Source: Tolypeutes matacus
Lineage: Eukaryota > Chordata > Mammalia > Cingulata > Chlamyphoridae
Length of the DNA stretch: 64,000 nt
Direction: 5' to 3'
Assembly (NCBI GenBank): GCA_026826555.1
Contig: JAKSZT010021121.1
Span: forward strand, 2,387,596-2,451,595
Shown: positions 43,617 through 55,640 of the stretch, in pieces
How positions within the stretch are numbered: the first letter of the stretch is position 1
Layout: each line of letters begins with the position of its first letter
Notes under the pieces: model-generated
Databases searched by the model: none
Seen by the model: only the letters and a program-made list of their open reading frames with translations
Told to the model about the DNA's origin: nothing
Program-made: the position numbers and the translations under genes

Positions 43617-44129
43617 TTCACTGAAACCAGAAGAAAATGAAATATTCCAATGCATGTCGAGTGGGTGTCTTCTTGAATGTGTGACTTTCCTAAATCAATT
43701 AATTTTAAGTAGTGTTGTTTCTAATAGAGACTTTAAAAAAAGAATTATGCAACTCATGGGAATTTGGGAAAACTTTACTCATTCCTCCAATTTATCTCCC
43801 TAAAGAGTGAGGTTTTTTCAAGTTTCCACTTTCTTCATTGGTGTGGAATTTCTCAGAGAGATCCTTCTCTTAAAGGACACCCTAACTCAAGCCTTCTTCT
43901 TGAATTTGGGACTGAGCACCTACTTTCTTGGGAAGTTATAGACTAGAGAATTATGGTGAGTGTCAAGTCAGATACTCAAGTCCCAATTAAATGAATTGAT
44001 TACTGGAATCTCTTGGAACTTCTTATCTTTTAGACTCCCTCCAGCCTCTGTGACCACAAGTTGATGGTGACTCCCAAAACTGTCTTTCCTTCCTCTCACT
44101 CCCACCCTCACTTACTCATAGATCACATA
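43617..44129. other. Unassigned sequence
   Basis: Nothing recognisable. Confidence 0.5.
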
Positions 44130-44760
44130 ATTGATTAATTCATTAATCAAATATTTAGTGAGCTCCCACTGTATGCCAAGAACCATGGTGCTAAGGATTT
44201 GGATATGGATAAGATACAATTCCTGCTCTTATGAATCTCATGTTTCACTGGAGGATTAGATAAGGAGGTAGGAAATTTCAAAAGAATATAGAAAATGGGA
44301 TGGTGGCACATAGGTATAGAGACTCATAAGCAAGGCTCTACCTCCTTTCCAGGGCCAGGGGACAATTCACTGATGCTCGCTAGAGGATGTGCTTTCTGAA
44401 CTGAGACCTGATGGATGAGGAAATGTAAGCCAGGCAAAGTGGATATGGGACTTGGAGGTGCATTTCAGCCAGAGGTGACAGCATCTATAGGGCTAGGCCT
44501 GGTTTTTGACAAGAAGATAGCATATAAAGGAAATGGCAAAGAATGCATGAAAGCTAGTGTATAAAGTTGGGTGTAGCAAGAGCTGAGGTTGGAAAAAGAA
44601 ATGAATGGCAAATCTTGACAGCCTTGGAGGTTGTCTACAGAATTTGGACTAGTACTGTGCTTGGAACATTGGTATATCTCTGTTGAAAGACTGAATGGAT
44701 CAATGAAATTTATTCTGAAGGCAAGGAAGAGTCATTAATTGATTTTAAACTAATTTTGTA
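44130..44760 (-). repeat. L2 LINE (antisense)
   Basis: 'aatatttagtgagctcccac', 'tgtatgccaagaaccatgg', 'acaattcctgctcttatga', 'ctgaactgagacctgatgg', 'gcatttcagccagaggtgac'. Minus; about 600 bp. Confidence 0.75.
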
Positions 44761-45009
44761 CTTGTGTTGGATGATCATATGATTAAGGCAAACAAATGAT
44801 TCATCCAGTGCCTTGTGTGGGATTTTGACACAGCAGGAGCATTCTTCCTCCAGGTGGTACAATTATCATAGTACTTTATAAGATGAGAATATGGGGACCA
44901 GGTGAAAGAACCAAGTAGAAGAGGACTCATCCTGGAGATCAGATTAAACGAGGCAGGTCTAGAACCAGCCCACTCAAAGAAACTCAGAGATGACCAAGTC
45001 ATCCAGTGT

Positions 45010-45240
45010 GGACAGACAAATGAATGGACTGTGTACAACTTAAGCCTTCAGAGAGAATGGAATTCCAATCCTGCCTCTGCCCCTTACCCCTTATGGATTT
45101 TAACTCTTTGAGATAGTTTCTTCCAATGGAAAACAAGGTCACAGCATTTTCGCACAGGGTTGTTGTATTAGATGCCTTTATATATAAAATTCCTAGCACA
45201 GTGCCCACCCTTCTGCTGGGATACTCAGAACAAATCATTT
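45010..45240 (+). repeat. MIR SINE, diverged
   Basis: 'gaatggaattccaatcctgc', 'ctctgccccttacccctta', 'gggttgttgtattagatgc', 'cctagcacagtgcccaccc'. Confidence 0.65.
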
Positions 45241-45274
45241 AAGATAAGAAGCCATTATATAATTTGAACATTTT

Positions 45275-45525
45275 CTAAAATACCGCTAATACTAACTATA
45301 TTTACTAAGCGCTTATAATGTGCTATGGATCAATGATTAGCATTTACAGTGACAATTTATTTAATTATCCAAAGGCCCTGTAAGATAGAGAATCTAGCTT
45401 CATTTTACAAAGGAAAAAAATGAAAGCACAGAGGGATTAATGAATTCAAATGAGTACACATGACTAGAAGTGGCAGAGCTAGGATTCAAACCCAGGCTGT
45501 CTGCTCCAGAGCACTGGAATGAATG
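45275..45525 (-). repeat. MIR SINE (antisense)
   Basis: 'atttactaagcgcttataat', 'gtgacaatttatttaatta', 'cttcattttacaaaggaaa', 'gaagtggcagagctaggat', 'tcaaacccaggctgtctgct'. Well preserved. Confidence 0.9.
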
Positions 45526-45995
45526 GCTTTCTTATATTTTTAAAAAGTATTTGGTCATATAGTACATAAAATACCAATATATTCATAGAAAGCCTCAGGG
45601 TCTGGCAATCCTGATCTAATGCTGCATGCGGTCATAGTCTGAACTCTCTGTACAGTTATCTTTTGAAAGTACCTTAAATCATCTTGTTGAGCTCCCTAAT
45701 ACTTAGGTCAGATATAATCCTATTTTGTGTACATCATTAGACAGTTCCAAGAAGCAAACAACAGTTTTGCCTAAGTCTCTGTTTTGAGTCATGCAGAGTA
45801 AGCATTCTGGAAATAAGTTGTAATACTGCAAACATTTTTTTAATCTAATGAAGTATTGCCTTCTATACACAAAGAAAACCAGAGTTTGGTTTAACGTGAT
45901 GAGACTTGCCAAAGAGTCTGTGATCTATCCATGAAATTGATTTCCTAATGGAGAAGATATTTGGGGCCATGGAGTTTGCAAAGCAGGAAAGGATA
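45526..45995. other. Unassigned sequence
   Basis: Nothing recognisable. Confidence 0.5.
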
Positions 45996-45999
45996 TTCA

Positions 46000-46590
46000 G
46001 GTATGATGTAATCTTTATCACTGGACTCATTGGACTCTTTTGGTTGTATGTAACAGGAACAATCAAATGTGTTTAGATAATTAAGGAAATTTATTGATGA
46101 CGGTATCCAAAAGTTGAGAGGTTTCCTGTAAAATTCACTTCAGTGTCTCAACAATTTGAACCACTTCTCTGTCTTTTTCTCTTCTGTCTTTTTCTTCTCC
46201 CTGCCTTGTACTGTTTTGTTATCATATAGATTATGATATTTGGCAGATACTCTAGATATACATGTTTATTTATAAGCAATGATAGAAATTCACTCCTATT
46301 AGCAATTCATTCCTATTAGCTCTCTCTTTAAAAGACTGCAAAAGCTTCATTCCCTGAAGTCCTCAGCACATGACTCCATATCTCATTGGCTCAAACTAGG
46401 TCACCTGACCATTTCTAAATCAACCATGAGGCCACTTAAGGGGGTTCTCTGATTAGTCTACATCAATCAAAGTCTAGCTCTGGAGCTGGGGATGGACTAA
46501 TCCTACTTAAAATACCTAACTAAGAACAGTGGAGGGTTACTTTACCAAAGGAAATTTGTGATATTACCCTCAAGAAGGTGATTTGCAAAC
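46000..46590. repeat. Probable mammalian interspersed repeat, family unassigned
   Basis: Blocks such as 'ttgtatgtaacaggaacaat', 'aaggaaatttattgatgac', 'tctcattggctcaaactagg', 'tcacctgacc' and 'ctttaccaaaggaaatttg' occur in this order in a repeat I recognise from other mammals but cannot name. A 17-bp tandem duplication is at 46288-46321. Confidence 0.5.
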
Positions 46591-46809
46591 TAAGGTGTGC
46601 ACTGCAATCACATTCTAGAAAATCCAGATTAACTAGATCCCAAGCATTGTCTGAAGCAACAGTAGCGCAGTTTCAACATTAACACTGAGAATGAACTTGT
46701 CATCTATTGGCCGAAATATTCTGGAGTCACTTAGGATGATTAGATTATCTGGCCCATAAATATCTGGAAGGTCACTCTCAGAGCTTAGAGGAGTATTAAA
46801 GTATGAATG
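46591..46809. other. Unassigned sequence
   Basis: Nothing recognisable with confidence. Confidence 0.4.
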
Positions 46810-46925
46810 TTTGATTTCCCAGATAAGGAAACTGGTGTTCTGGGAGAGAAAGTGCCTTATCCAAATTCCCTGAGCTGGTAAACACAAAACTGAGATGAGA
46901 GCCCAGTCTTTCTTGCTGTCTTTAT
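46810..46925 (-). repeat. MIR SINE fragment (antisense)
   Basis: 'cccagataaggaaactggtg', 'agtgccttatccaaattcc', 'ctgagctggtaaacacaaaa'. Confidence 0.65.
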
Positions 46926-48035
46926 TATGTAAACAAAGATAAATAAGTGAAGTTTTCGTCTGTCATGACAAGCAACAAACTATTCAAAAGATTACCCCCA
47001 AAAACGTAGCTAATTCTCCTGATTATTTTAAACAGTAACTCTCAAATGAGGCAAGACAAGAGTATGGCAAAGGAGCACACACATGTTAGGCATGCGTGTG
47101 AGTGGTAGCATGTTAGTACTATTATTTGTTTATGCGGTTTAAATCCAAGGGACAAGTTGTATTGCCTTTTATCAGAGGCTGGGGTTTGAGTTTGACTGTG
47201 ACTTAAATTTTCCATAATCTGCTCACTGCATTTCTTCCTTTACGCAGCTCTTCTCCAATGGTTAATACATTAGATGACAGCTTCCATCTGGCTGGCCCCA
47301 AGTTACTTTTCAAATAATTCATCATTTTAAGAAACTAGTCCCGACATGCTGGGTCCAGCTTGACAAGGCACGGATTTTCATGAGACCTCATTCTGACTAT
47401 CTTTAGCATCTCAGAAGGAAGAACTCCACAATGATCTTTTATGAAAGACTTGGGACGCGGAATTTGAAATTGCATGCCCAGGACTTCATGTGCAGAAGAA
47501 TAAAGGTATCATATTATTGAATGTCCCTGGCAAGTCCTAGGTATGAATTTCAGGCTACAAGATGTTTGTTATTCATCGCAAAGGTCAAGTTTGACCACAT
47601 TTATTGAATTACAAACTTGTTTCTCTTTTATCATCAAAAGATGGTATGAATTAAATTTTTCTTGTTCTGGTCTTAGGGAAGATTAGAGCTGAAAAACATC
47701 TAAAGGATTCAGAGTGACCAAAAGTACTGAACCAAAAAACTGTAACAAACGGTCAGTGCCCCTGGGGAGCCCCTGAATTACCTGAGACATGGTTGAAATA
47801 TATAACATGTTAAAATTCAAGTTAGACCAAATATCAACATCCTCCTCCTCCTCAAAAAAATCAAGTTTCAATAGATAAGCCCTCCTGTCTCTAGGTTTGT
47901 CCAGACTCATGGAAGCCTCGCAGGCTGTTCTTTCACACCCCACCAACATGATCCAATCTGCTCTTACCACTTTTGCCTTCAAGCTGCTTCAGTCAGTTTT
48001 CACTGTCTGAATAACGTTCACATGCTTTTCAATGA
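46926..48035. other. Unassigned sequence
   Basis: About 1.1 kb without a recognised repeat. A 99-codon minus frame (47683-47982) has no domain I recognise. Confidence 0.5.
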
Positions 48036-48039
48036 TACA

Positions 48040-48240
48040 GAAAACCTCTCCTGTTTCTCCTTGAGCTCACATTTTACCACCATAAAAACGACTTAATTTT
48101 CCATACATGCTGTACTTAGTCACATACATAAGCTTTTGCAAATACTGTTGCTTCAGCCTAGAATACCGTCCCCTACTCTGTCCAAATAATGATATCACCC
48201 TTCATTATTTAGCTTAAATCTTTGTGAAGAGTGAATTTCA
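48040..48240 (+). repeat. L2 LINE fragment
   Basis: 'ttttgcaaatactgttgctt', 'cagcctagaataccgtccc', 'ctactctgtccaaataatg': sense L2. Confidence 0.65.
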
Positions 48241-48342
48241 TTGCATGCTAATTATGTATCAATAAAGCAATTATAAACAACAGAAAAACTCTTGAGAACG
48301 CTTTTCTTATAAGTTCTCTTTTCTCACCTCATTCTACCACAC

Positions 48343-48420
48343 ACAGGTACATACACACAGATACCAACACTTACCTATATGCACACACACATGCTCACAT
48401 ACACAGCGCACACACACGAT
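48343..48420 (+). repeat. CA-rich simple sequence
   Basis: Repeated ACACACA words with interruptions. Confidence 0.7.
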
Positions 48421-48554
48421 ACTAGGTTAGAGACCCATAATTTGCCCTTCCCCAAAACCCTGTATACTTACCTATTTATACCGTAAATACACTCTGTATG
48501 TACTGTGTTCTGAATTTATTTCTTTATTTTCCATCTTGTCCTGGTGTCTCTGAT

Positions 48555-48730
48555 ATGGTAGCCATTAACAACATGTGATGGTTGAGCACTTGAAATGTGG
48601 CTGGTTCAAACTGAGATGTGCCGCAAGTGTAAAAAAAAAACACATACATAAAGGATTTCAAAGAATTAGTGTGAAAAAATAAAATATTATTGTACTGATT
48701 GCATATTCAGTAGATAAAGAAGAGATTGTT
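48555..48730 (+). mobile_element. Mammalian hAT-type DNA element, partial
   Basis: 'atggtagccattaacaacat', 'gttgagcacttgaaatgtgg', 'ctggttcaaactgagatgtg', 'aaggatttcaaagaattagt': order typical of a widespread hAT non-autonomous family with 'tggtagccactagccac' ends. Right end missing. Confidence 0.6.
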
Positions 48731-49254
48731 GTGTGACTCCTCCAAGTAATTTCCCCTCTCTTGCCTGACGTCTCTCAAATGAAAATAAAAGGGCAGACAA
48801 AATGGTCTTTGATGCTGCTCCAATAAGAATCTGTTATAAAAATGATCTCCAACAGCTTAATGGTGACTATTCTAGTTGGAATATTTATTTTACCCTTGTT
48901 TAAGGTGGCTGATTAGTTCCCAAGGTGTGTAGAGTGTCCTGACATGCCTGGAGTTTCTCTTAAGATTTTTAATATACATGTGGTCAGTTCAGCTGATGAG
49001 ATGGGCAAACACGTCCACAGTCCTTACCCATGGAGCCTCTTTAGACTGTTCTTTTTGCCTCTGTTTGGGCTATTAGTGGACATCTGGCCCATGGCGTCCC
49101 TGATGACCCAAAGTGATGTTTTTAATTAAGCCATTCAGAAAGACCACCTTTAAAATTTGGACCTGAAGATACAAAAGAAGACAGAACAGCTATTTGTGAG
49201 AGAAATCTCTCCCAATAATAAACACAAATACAAATTTATATGATATTTATCACA
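48731..49254. other. Unassigned sequence
   Basis: Nothing recognisable. Confidence 0.4.
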
Positions 49255-49505
49255 AAAGTAATGCTAATAATAATAGCTGTCGTTGACTCAAAGTTTACTG
49301 GGTATTAGGCATTATATGTCATTTATATTATCTCATTCAAACCTCACAAGAATAAAGTAAAATTTGGAATATTATCCTACATTTACAGATGATGTAAGTG
49401 GCTCAGATAGGGGAAACAACTTGGCCAAAGTTAGGGTGGTGAGTAGTAGAGGAAGAGTTAGAACCCAAGTCAATGTTGCTTGGTTTTGTCACTATATGAT
49501 GATGC
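49255..49505 (-). repeat. MIR SINE (antisense)
   Basis: 'aataataatagctgtcgttg', 'tatattatctcattcaaac', 'ctcacaagaataaagtaaaa', 'acaacttggccaaagttag', 'gagttagaacccaagtcaat'. Confidence 0.88.
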
Positions 49506-50934
49506 CTTCAGGGCTCCATGTGTAAACCTAGTCTATGCTGTCCTGCTGCTAACTTGAAAAATCGATCACCCATGTGGGAAAGATCTACATCCAGATACTC
49601 CATCTCGGTGAGAATCAGAAGCTTGTAATCTCGAGTGTCTGCTGAGTAACATTCTCAGTGCAAAAGTGGAACTTACGATATTGAAGCCCTTGCTTTCTCC
49701 TCTGGAACTCTTAGGGCCCGGTCATCCACACTTCCTTATAAAGCCACCCCTTCAAAGACTATGCTGGGTCTGTCCCTCACTTTAGAGGAAAGAAGCCTCC
49801 CAGCCCAGCCCTCCAGTCTGTTGAGCCAGCCCCTTTTAGCATTGGGCCCCTGCAGTTTGTTTTCAACCATTTATTTTAATTTATTTTGATGGTCCCACAT
49901 AGACTGACATGTCGTGAATTGACCATGATAAAAGAAAATTAAAACCTAGGTCTGAACCATGTATCTGAGTCTATAACTGAGCCCTTTCCTGGATATGTGG
50001 CAAACATGATCATGCTTTTTATTTTTCGCCCTTCTTGGACTGTAAATACAAAGCTCCTTTTTCAGAATGGGCAGAGATGCCTCTCAGGAGTTTCCTTCTA
50101 TCCCACCTCCACTTTTTTTAGATTATAATTTATATCAGAAAACCTTTTCTCAGTTTTAGAGATATTTTTAGAAGTATGAAGGCAACTTCAGGCAAAATAT
50201 GAAATGCCCTCTGAATATTTTTGAACTTTCAGCTTCTCAGTTTCTATCCTTAGTCCCTAATCAGGATCTTGCTCCCACTCCTTTCACTATCCCATAGATA
50301 CTTCCTTGTCCTCTGTTTAATTCTGACCAGGAACTCCTGATGTAGGAGCTGGTAGCTCTGGTATTGCCATTGATAGAGACATCTCCTTCCAAAGATCATA
50401 ATTTCATCCTTACTGAAGCCTTTTATGTCTTAAGTCAGAGCAGTAGGAATTTCCAGGTTGAGACTAACAGACAAGTGTGGATTATATCCTTGGGAAGGGA
50501 GAAGAGTGGCACCACAGTGCTATTTATAGGCAGTCTCCTACTCATCTATGGGTTGGGGAAGAAAGGCAGGGGAGTCCCTTGTATTTTTCCACGGAAATTC
50601 CGCAACTCAGCAAAGGAGAGATCCTAGTCCAATGCTCTAGATAATGCACAATGCCCATGATACTATATCCTTGACAAAGTGCCACTGAGCCTCTATTTGA
50701 ATACCTCGGCTGGTGGGAGCTCACTGCTTTAAGAATCTTGTTGTTTTTATCTTGTGCTTCTCATCATTAAGCACATTCTTAGAGCCCACTGAGTGCTAGG
50801 AGGATCTCAAATGATTTGTGAAAATGCATTGCACTCCAGACAGATTACTTTCCATTTGAGAGTGCCATGGTCCTGGGCAAAGCCCTGGTAGAATGAGAAG
50901 AGGATTTGAGAGATCTGAGTTAAAAACCAGCAGT
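49506..50934. other. Unassigned sequence with a possible ancient repeat
   Basis: A block near 50640-50740 ('aagtgccactgagcctctat', 'ttgaatacctcggctggtg', 'ggagctcactgctttaag') resembles an ancient LINE/CR1-type repeat of mammals. The rest is unassigned. Confidence 0.45.
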
Positions 50935-51190
50935 GAGATGGTTGAGAATATGGCCTTAGGATCCAGGTTGCTGGGATTCAAATCCTGCCTCCACTACTTG
51001 CTATCTGCATAAAGCTGACCAATTGTTTTAAACTCCTTAAGTCTTGGTTTCTGCATCTGTAAAAATGAGGCTAATAGTACTTGCTTTATAGGAGGGGTTG
51101 AGAAGTTTAAATAATTTAATACATGTAAAGTCCAGTGAATGCTGCCTGGCACATAAGCATCACTCAATAAACTTTAGCTATTATTATTTT
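50935..51190 (+). repeat. MIR SINE, full-length
   Basis: 'atggttgagaatatggcctt', 'ctgggattcaaatcctgcct', 'ccactacttgctatctgcat', 'ttggtttctgcatctgtaa', 'gctgcctggcacataagca'. Confidence 0.92.
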
Positions 51191-51289
51191 CACCTTGGTT
51201 CAGCCACATGCTGAAAAAGTATAAATTTTCCAAGTGTCAAATTGCCCCATATAAGGATTGTGCACTTTGGTGTTTAACCCTTGCATTTG

Positions 51290-51428
51290 CAAGGATTTTA
51301 CTATACTAAGCTCTTTACCTTTGCAGTCCCATTTGAGTCTATCCAAAACCCTGTTGTCTGGGCATATCTTATTATTATTCACATACAAATAGGAAAACTG
51401 AAGCTGAGATAGATCAGATGCTTTTCCC
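51290..51428 (-). repeat. MIR SINE fragment (antisense)
   Basis: 'actaagctctttacctttgc', 'attattattcacatacaaat', 'aggaaaactgaagctgagat'. Confidence 0.6.
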
Positions 51429-51745
51429 AAGGTCTCAGCTTAAATGTCACATCCTCAGAGGTGCCTTCCCAAACCACCCAAACGAAAGCAGTCACCTACT
51501 CTCTCTTAACACTTACTCTAAGATTATCATCTGCATATCATTTACTGTTAGCTGGTGTTTTTCTTATATTTCTTTTATGTATTTGTTTACTTTCTGCTAC
51601 CTCCCAGCTAGAATACAAGCTCTCTGAGAACAAGAACCTTTTTTGTCTTGCTCCCCCTCAGAATCGATCTCCAGCACTGAAAACATTACCAGGCACCTTG
51701 TAGTCCTTTCATAAACATTTGATAAAGAAATGATTGAAGGTCACC
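51429..51745 (+). repeat. L2 LINE 3' end
   Basis: 'tcagcttaaatgtcacatcc', 'tcagaggtgccttcccaaac', 'ctagaatacaagctctctga', 'gaacaagaaccttttttgtc', 'caggcaccttgtagtcctt'. Confidence 0.92.
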
Positions 51746-51779
51746 ATGAGGCAGAACTGAATGGAAGGTGAGAGCAACT

Positions 51780-51995
51780 GAAGGAACTCGCTTTGAATTC
51801 CAGTGCTGCCCCCAATTTCATGACCTTGGGCAATTGACTTACTGTCTCTGCGCCTCAGTTTCCTAATTAGTAAAATGTGAATAACAATCTCTACTTCTGT
51901 ATAGCTGTGGTGTGGAAAAATGAATTAAAATTCATAAAGAATTTAGCGTAGTGCTGCGCATATTGAGGGTATAAGAAATGCTGGCTCTTATTTGT
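51780..51995 (+). repeat. MIR SINE
   Basis: 'tgaattccagtgctgcccc', 'atgaccttgggcaattgact', 'ctgcgcctcagtttcctaat', 'tagtaaaatgtgaataaca'. Confidence 0.9.
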
Positions 51996-52299
51996 TTGAG
52001 AAGGCAAGATTTGTCGGCTTGGTTCAGCATCCTTCCTCCTTTGTTCTGGGTTTTATAGGAAATCACATATAACAACTCTGATGGACAGTGAACTCAAATC
52101 CACAATCTTTTTTTCCCCTTTGATTACTTAAAATTTTATAATTATTAACCAAGAACTGAACCAAGCATTCTTATTTTCCTTCCAGACTTAACGCTCTTTC
52201 TTAAACTGTCTCTTAATTCCACTTCATATGTACCATTTTCTTTCTTTCCACAGGCCCATCAAAAGTATAAAAAGGAATCTAAAATGTTAAACTGAGTGG
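51996..52299. other. Unassigned sequence
   Basis: Nothing recognisable. Confidence 0.4.
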
Positions 52300-52430
52300 A
52301 GTTGCAGAGAGGGTTTAGAGATTGTCTCACACAGTGGAATTGAGGCCCAGAGAGACCTCAGATTGCACAGTGGAAAAGCCAGGACTTGAACCCAGGTCTT
52401 CTAAATATTCTTTCTGTCACATTCCACTGA
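52300..52430 (-). repeat. MIR SINE fragment (antisense)
   Basis: 'gaattgaggcccagagaga', 'ttgcacagtggaaaagccag', 'acttgaacccaggtcttct'. Confidence 0.75.
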
Positions 52431-52544
52431 CACTCCAGAGAAAAAACAGTTTCCAAACAGTTACGTCTCCATCTCATCCACCTTCCATTCCACATAACCT
52501 CTTCCAAGGGAAGAGCAATGGTAGTTAAAGGAATGTACTGTTAC

Positions 52545-53000
52545 CCCCTGCCCCTTCCCTTTTATATTAGAGAAGTTGTGGGTTTACAGGAAAATCATGC
52601 ATAATACACAGGGTTCCCATATACTATCCTGTTATTAACACCTTGCAGTGGCATGATACATTTGTTATGTTTGTTTATAGTTGTACTATTAAATAGAGTC
52701 CATGGTTTAACCTAGGGTTCAATGTTTGTGTTGTGCGATTCCATGGATTTTTGAAAAAATTTATTCTAACAACATATGTACAACCTAAAACGTCCCTATT
52801 AACCACATTCAAATACATAGTTTAGTGCTGTTAATTTCATTCACAATGTTGGGCTACCATCACTACCCCCCCTACCAAAACTTTTCCATTTTTCCAAATA
52901 GGAACTCTGTACATTTTAAAACTTAACTCCTCTGGTAACCTATATTCTAGAATCTGAAAGCACTAATATTGTATGGGCTTACTAATATGAAATAACTAGC
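52545..53000 (-). mobile_element. L1 3' UTR fragment
   Basis: 'ttagagaagttgtgggttta', 'caggaaaatcatgcataata', 'attaacaccttgcagtggc', 'ctctggtaacctatattct': same family and order as 31471-31985. 5'-truncated. Confidence 0.8.
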
Positions 53001-53539
53001 ATATGTATATCTTCCCATTTTAAATTCCCAAATAGGGACTCCCATTTCTAACAAGTTTATGTAAAAGATTAAGAGCCTTTTTGCTCTAATTGGTCATTTT
53101 TCCACCCAGGAAGAGATTGTATCCGTGTTGCATTAGCTCAGCCTGGAGCAGGCAGGCACATAATAATATATGTATGCTTTAATCTGTCAAGACCAATGAG
53201 GAAAGGAAATTTGTTTATGGTGCCGACCTCACCATTTAGCCATGGCTCTTTGAGAGAGGCCTTCATTTACTAAACAAACTGCTCAGTAGCATCAATAGCT
53301 AGTTTTAGTTTTAAGAGGACTTCATTTGACACTCAATCCTTGATTCCCCAATAAAACGACACAGATGTTCCTTTGCAGCTCTTCTTTCAGCAGGAACCAC
53401 AAAATCTTATTTAATCAACTCTGCTTTAAAAGCCATCCAATTTCCTTTAGGTCTCTGGCGGGCTTCCCCTGGCCAGGATGGTCCCTGCTGACATGTCAGA
53501 AGCAACAAGTTTTCCAGCCCAGATGGAGGGAGCTGCCAT
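53001..53539. other. Unassigned sequence
   Basis: Two overlapping frames of 83-84 codons on opposite strands near 53365-53658 have no recognisable domain. Confidence 0.4.
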
Positions 53540-53765
53540 TTCTTGAGCACATATGCATGTGCTGGGACCATATGGGGCGGAGGGGGGGGGATGTATTTTA
53601 TATTCAAGATTTCATTTAATCCACATGGCAGTCCCATGAGGTTGGGATTATTCTTCAATTTAAAGATAAGAAAACTGAGGCTTAGAAGTGTAAAGTCATT
53701 TGTCCAAAGTCAAAGAGGAGCAAGTGGGAGAACTGGGATTCAGCCAAATGTTCTCTAATTCCAAA
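53540..53765 (-). repeat. MIR SINE (antisense)
   Basis: 'ctgccatttcttgagcacat', 'tcatttaatccacatggca', 'gataagaaaactgaggctta', 'aagtcatttgtccaaagtc', 'gggattcagccaaatgttc'. A run of G's at 53583-53590 sits in the middle. Confidence 0.88.
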
Positions 53766-54035
53766 ACTGGAGGTTTTTTTCTACCTTTCATTCTGGCCTT
53801 CCTCATCAGGATGTACCAAAGAATTATATAGGAATAAGTGTGTGCTCATTTGATTAGCATATCAGGACAGCTGGCAATCCCTGCCCAGTGCCAGAGGACC
53901 CGAATCCCTATAAGGCCACAGCTTTGTCTTACCACAATGAAATTGCTTTTTAGAAAGGGGAGGCCCTTCACGTTGTATTTCGTGCAACAAGTATTGAAAA
54001 TTGCCAATTCTCCAAAGTGAGGTGGAGGGATACAA
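53766..54035. other. Unassigned sequence
   Basis: Nothing recognisable. Confidence 0.4.
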
Positions 54036-54039
54036 AATG

Positions 54040-54222
54040 AAATTGGGGTGTATTTTGCCCTGGAGAAGCTCAGTCTAGTAATAGAGATAGGATAGCAACA
54101 TAAATCATACTAATGAGAGGTAGAAAGTAATGAGTATTATGAGTGGTCCAGAGTATTGTGAGAGTCTGAGAAAGAAAAAGTCTTTCCAATTAAGGCATCA
54201 GGCTAGGCTTTATGGAAGAGTG
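54040..54222 (-). repeat. L2 LINE (antisense), first segment
   Basis: 'ggagaagctcagtctagta', 'gtaatgagtattatgagtgg', 'gcatcaggctaggctttat'. Probably continues at 54645 after another repeat. Confidence 0.6.
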
Positions 54223-54224
54223 TA

Positions 54225-54640
54225 GTAGTCAGGAAAATTAACACTAGCTGCTATGACAAATAACCCCAAAATGTCAGTGGCTTAACATAATAAGAATTTC
54301 TTCCTTACTCTGTGTTGGGATTAAGCAATATTCTCTTCTAATCTATGACTTAGGATACAGGGTTTTTGCATCATATGGCTAAAAAAACATCTGAGAGTTC
54401 TTTATTTCTACCAGAGAGAAAGAGTGGAGGATCAAGTGAAAGCTTGAGGACCCAGGCCCAGAAATGGCTTATTTCACTTCCACTCACATCCCAGGGGGCA
54501 CATTCGGTAACATGGGTCCAAGATAAATGCAAAGAAGGTTGGGAAATGTCTTCTTCCTATGTGCCCAGGAAGGGAAAACAGTTTCAGCAAGCACACAGCA
54601 TGGTTTCTGCCATATGCAGTATGGACCTAAGTATTGCAGA
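54225..54640 (-). repeat. Diverged MaLR-like or other interspersed repeat
   Basis: 'tagtagtcaggaaaattaac', 'tagctgctatgacaaataac', 'cccaaaatgtcagtggctta' is the start of a mammalian repeat read from its 3' end. The 109-codon plus frame inside has no recognisable domain. Confidence 0.5.
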
Positions 54641-54644
54641 ATGG

Positions 54645-55040
54645 TTTGAAAGGAACAAGTTGAGGGGCAAGCAGACTGGAGATAGCTTAGTGTAGAGGCT
54701 ATTTAGAAAAGAACTTGATTCAAAGGATATTGGTTTGGAAAGATAGTTAATGCCAGATACTGGAAGGCCTTATGTGACAAGCATTTTCCAAAATATGTTT
54801 GCTTGAATGTTAATGACTATAATGTGAAGAATGATCTGAGTGGTCAAACAGACTTTGGAAAGGGTGGATTATCAAATTAGAAATAGTTTGGTTTCTGTAA
54901 GAATTCTCTAGATTTTTGGAGGGAGACTTGGTGTATCAATTATAATAAACCATTTTGATCACAAAAATCTTTCTCCACAGATTATCTTGTAAGATAATGT
55001 TATATGAAACATGCTTTTGATAAGAAATCTATAAGAAGAA
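54645..55040 (-). repeat. L2 LINE (antisense), second segment
   Basis: 'tgccagatactggaaggcct', 'gaagaatgatctgagtggtc', 'tttggaaagggtggattat'. Minus. Confidence 0.55.
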
Positions 55041-55048
55041 AAAGATAT

Positions 55049-55250
55049 GGGAGCAGATATGGCTTAAGCAGTTGAGCACCCGCTTCCACACAGGAGGTCC
55101 CGGGTTCGGTTCCCGGTGCCTCCTAAAAAATAAAAACAAAAACAAATAACAAGCAAACACATGAGAAAACCAACTCAGGGGAGCTGAGGTCCCAGGTTCA
55201 ATCCCCAGCCCCCAGTACCTCAAAAACAAAACAAAACAAAACAAAACAAT
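55049..55250 (+). mobile_element. DAS-type SINE, long form with (AAAAC)n tail
   Basis: GGGAGCAGATATGGCTTAAG head, B-box GGTTCGGTTCCC near 55104, A-rich linker 55122-55170, then a second partial unit with 'ggtcccaggttcaatcccc' at 55187-55206 and an (AAAAC)n tail to 55249. A dimer-like layout. No clear flanking duplication. Confidence 0.8.
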
Positions 55251-55640
55251 TAGCTGGAGAGAAAAGTGATTAGAACTGCTTTAAGAAGTACAAGCCAGAG
55301 ATGCATTTCAACTCATATGCTAGATTTGATCAATTGGTGATGTCTTTCAATAGTGCTCTTATGGGAAGAATAATGAAACCTCATTTCAATTCAGTGGTTG
55401 ATTAATAATGTCTGCTATGAATAAAAGACAGGGGTGACAGCAAGTATGATGGCATTTGGCTTCTTTGCTTTAGGCGAGGGTGACAAGTTGTCTAGCCTGA
55501 TGCCTTAAGAAAAGAGCTTGGAGTAGCTGGAAGTGCCATTCACCAAAATAGGAAAAGAATTCAGAGGGAGAAAGAAATGAGTTATGATTTGGAATGTTAT
55601 GATTCAGAAGTCTACAGGACAACCAGATGGATATCCATTA
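55251..55640 (-). repeat. L2-like antisense sequence, weak
   Basis: Purine-rich plus strand consistent with antisense L2 but few firm landmarks. Confidence 0.35.
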
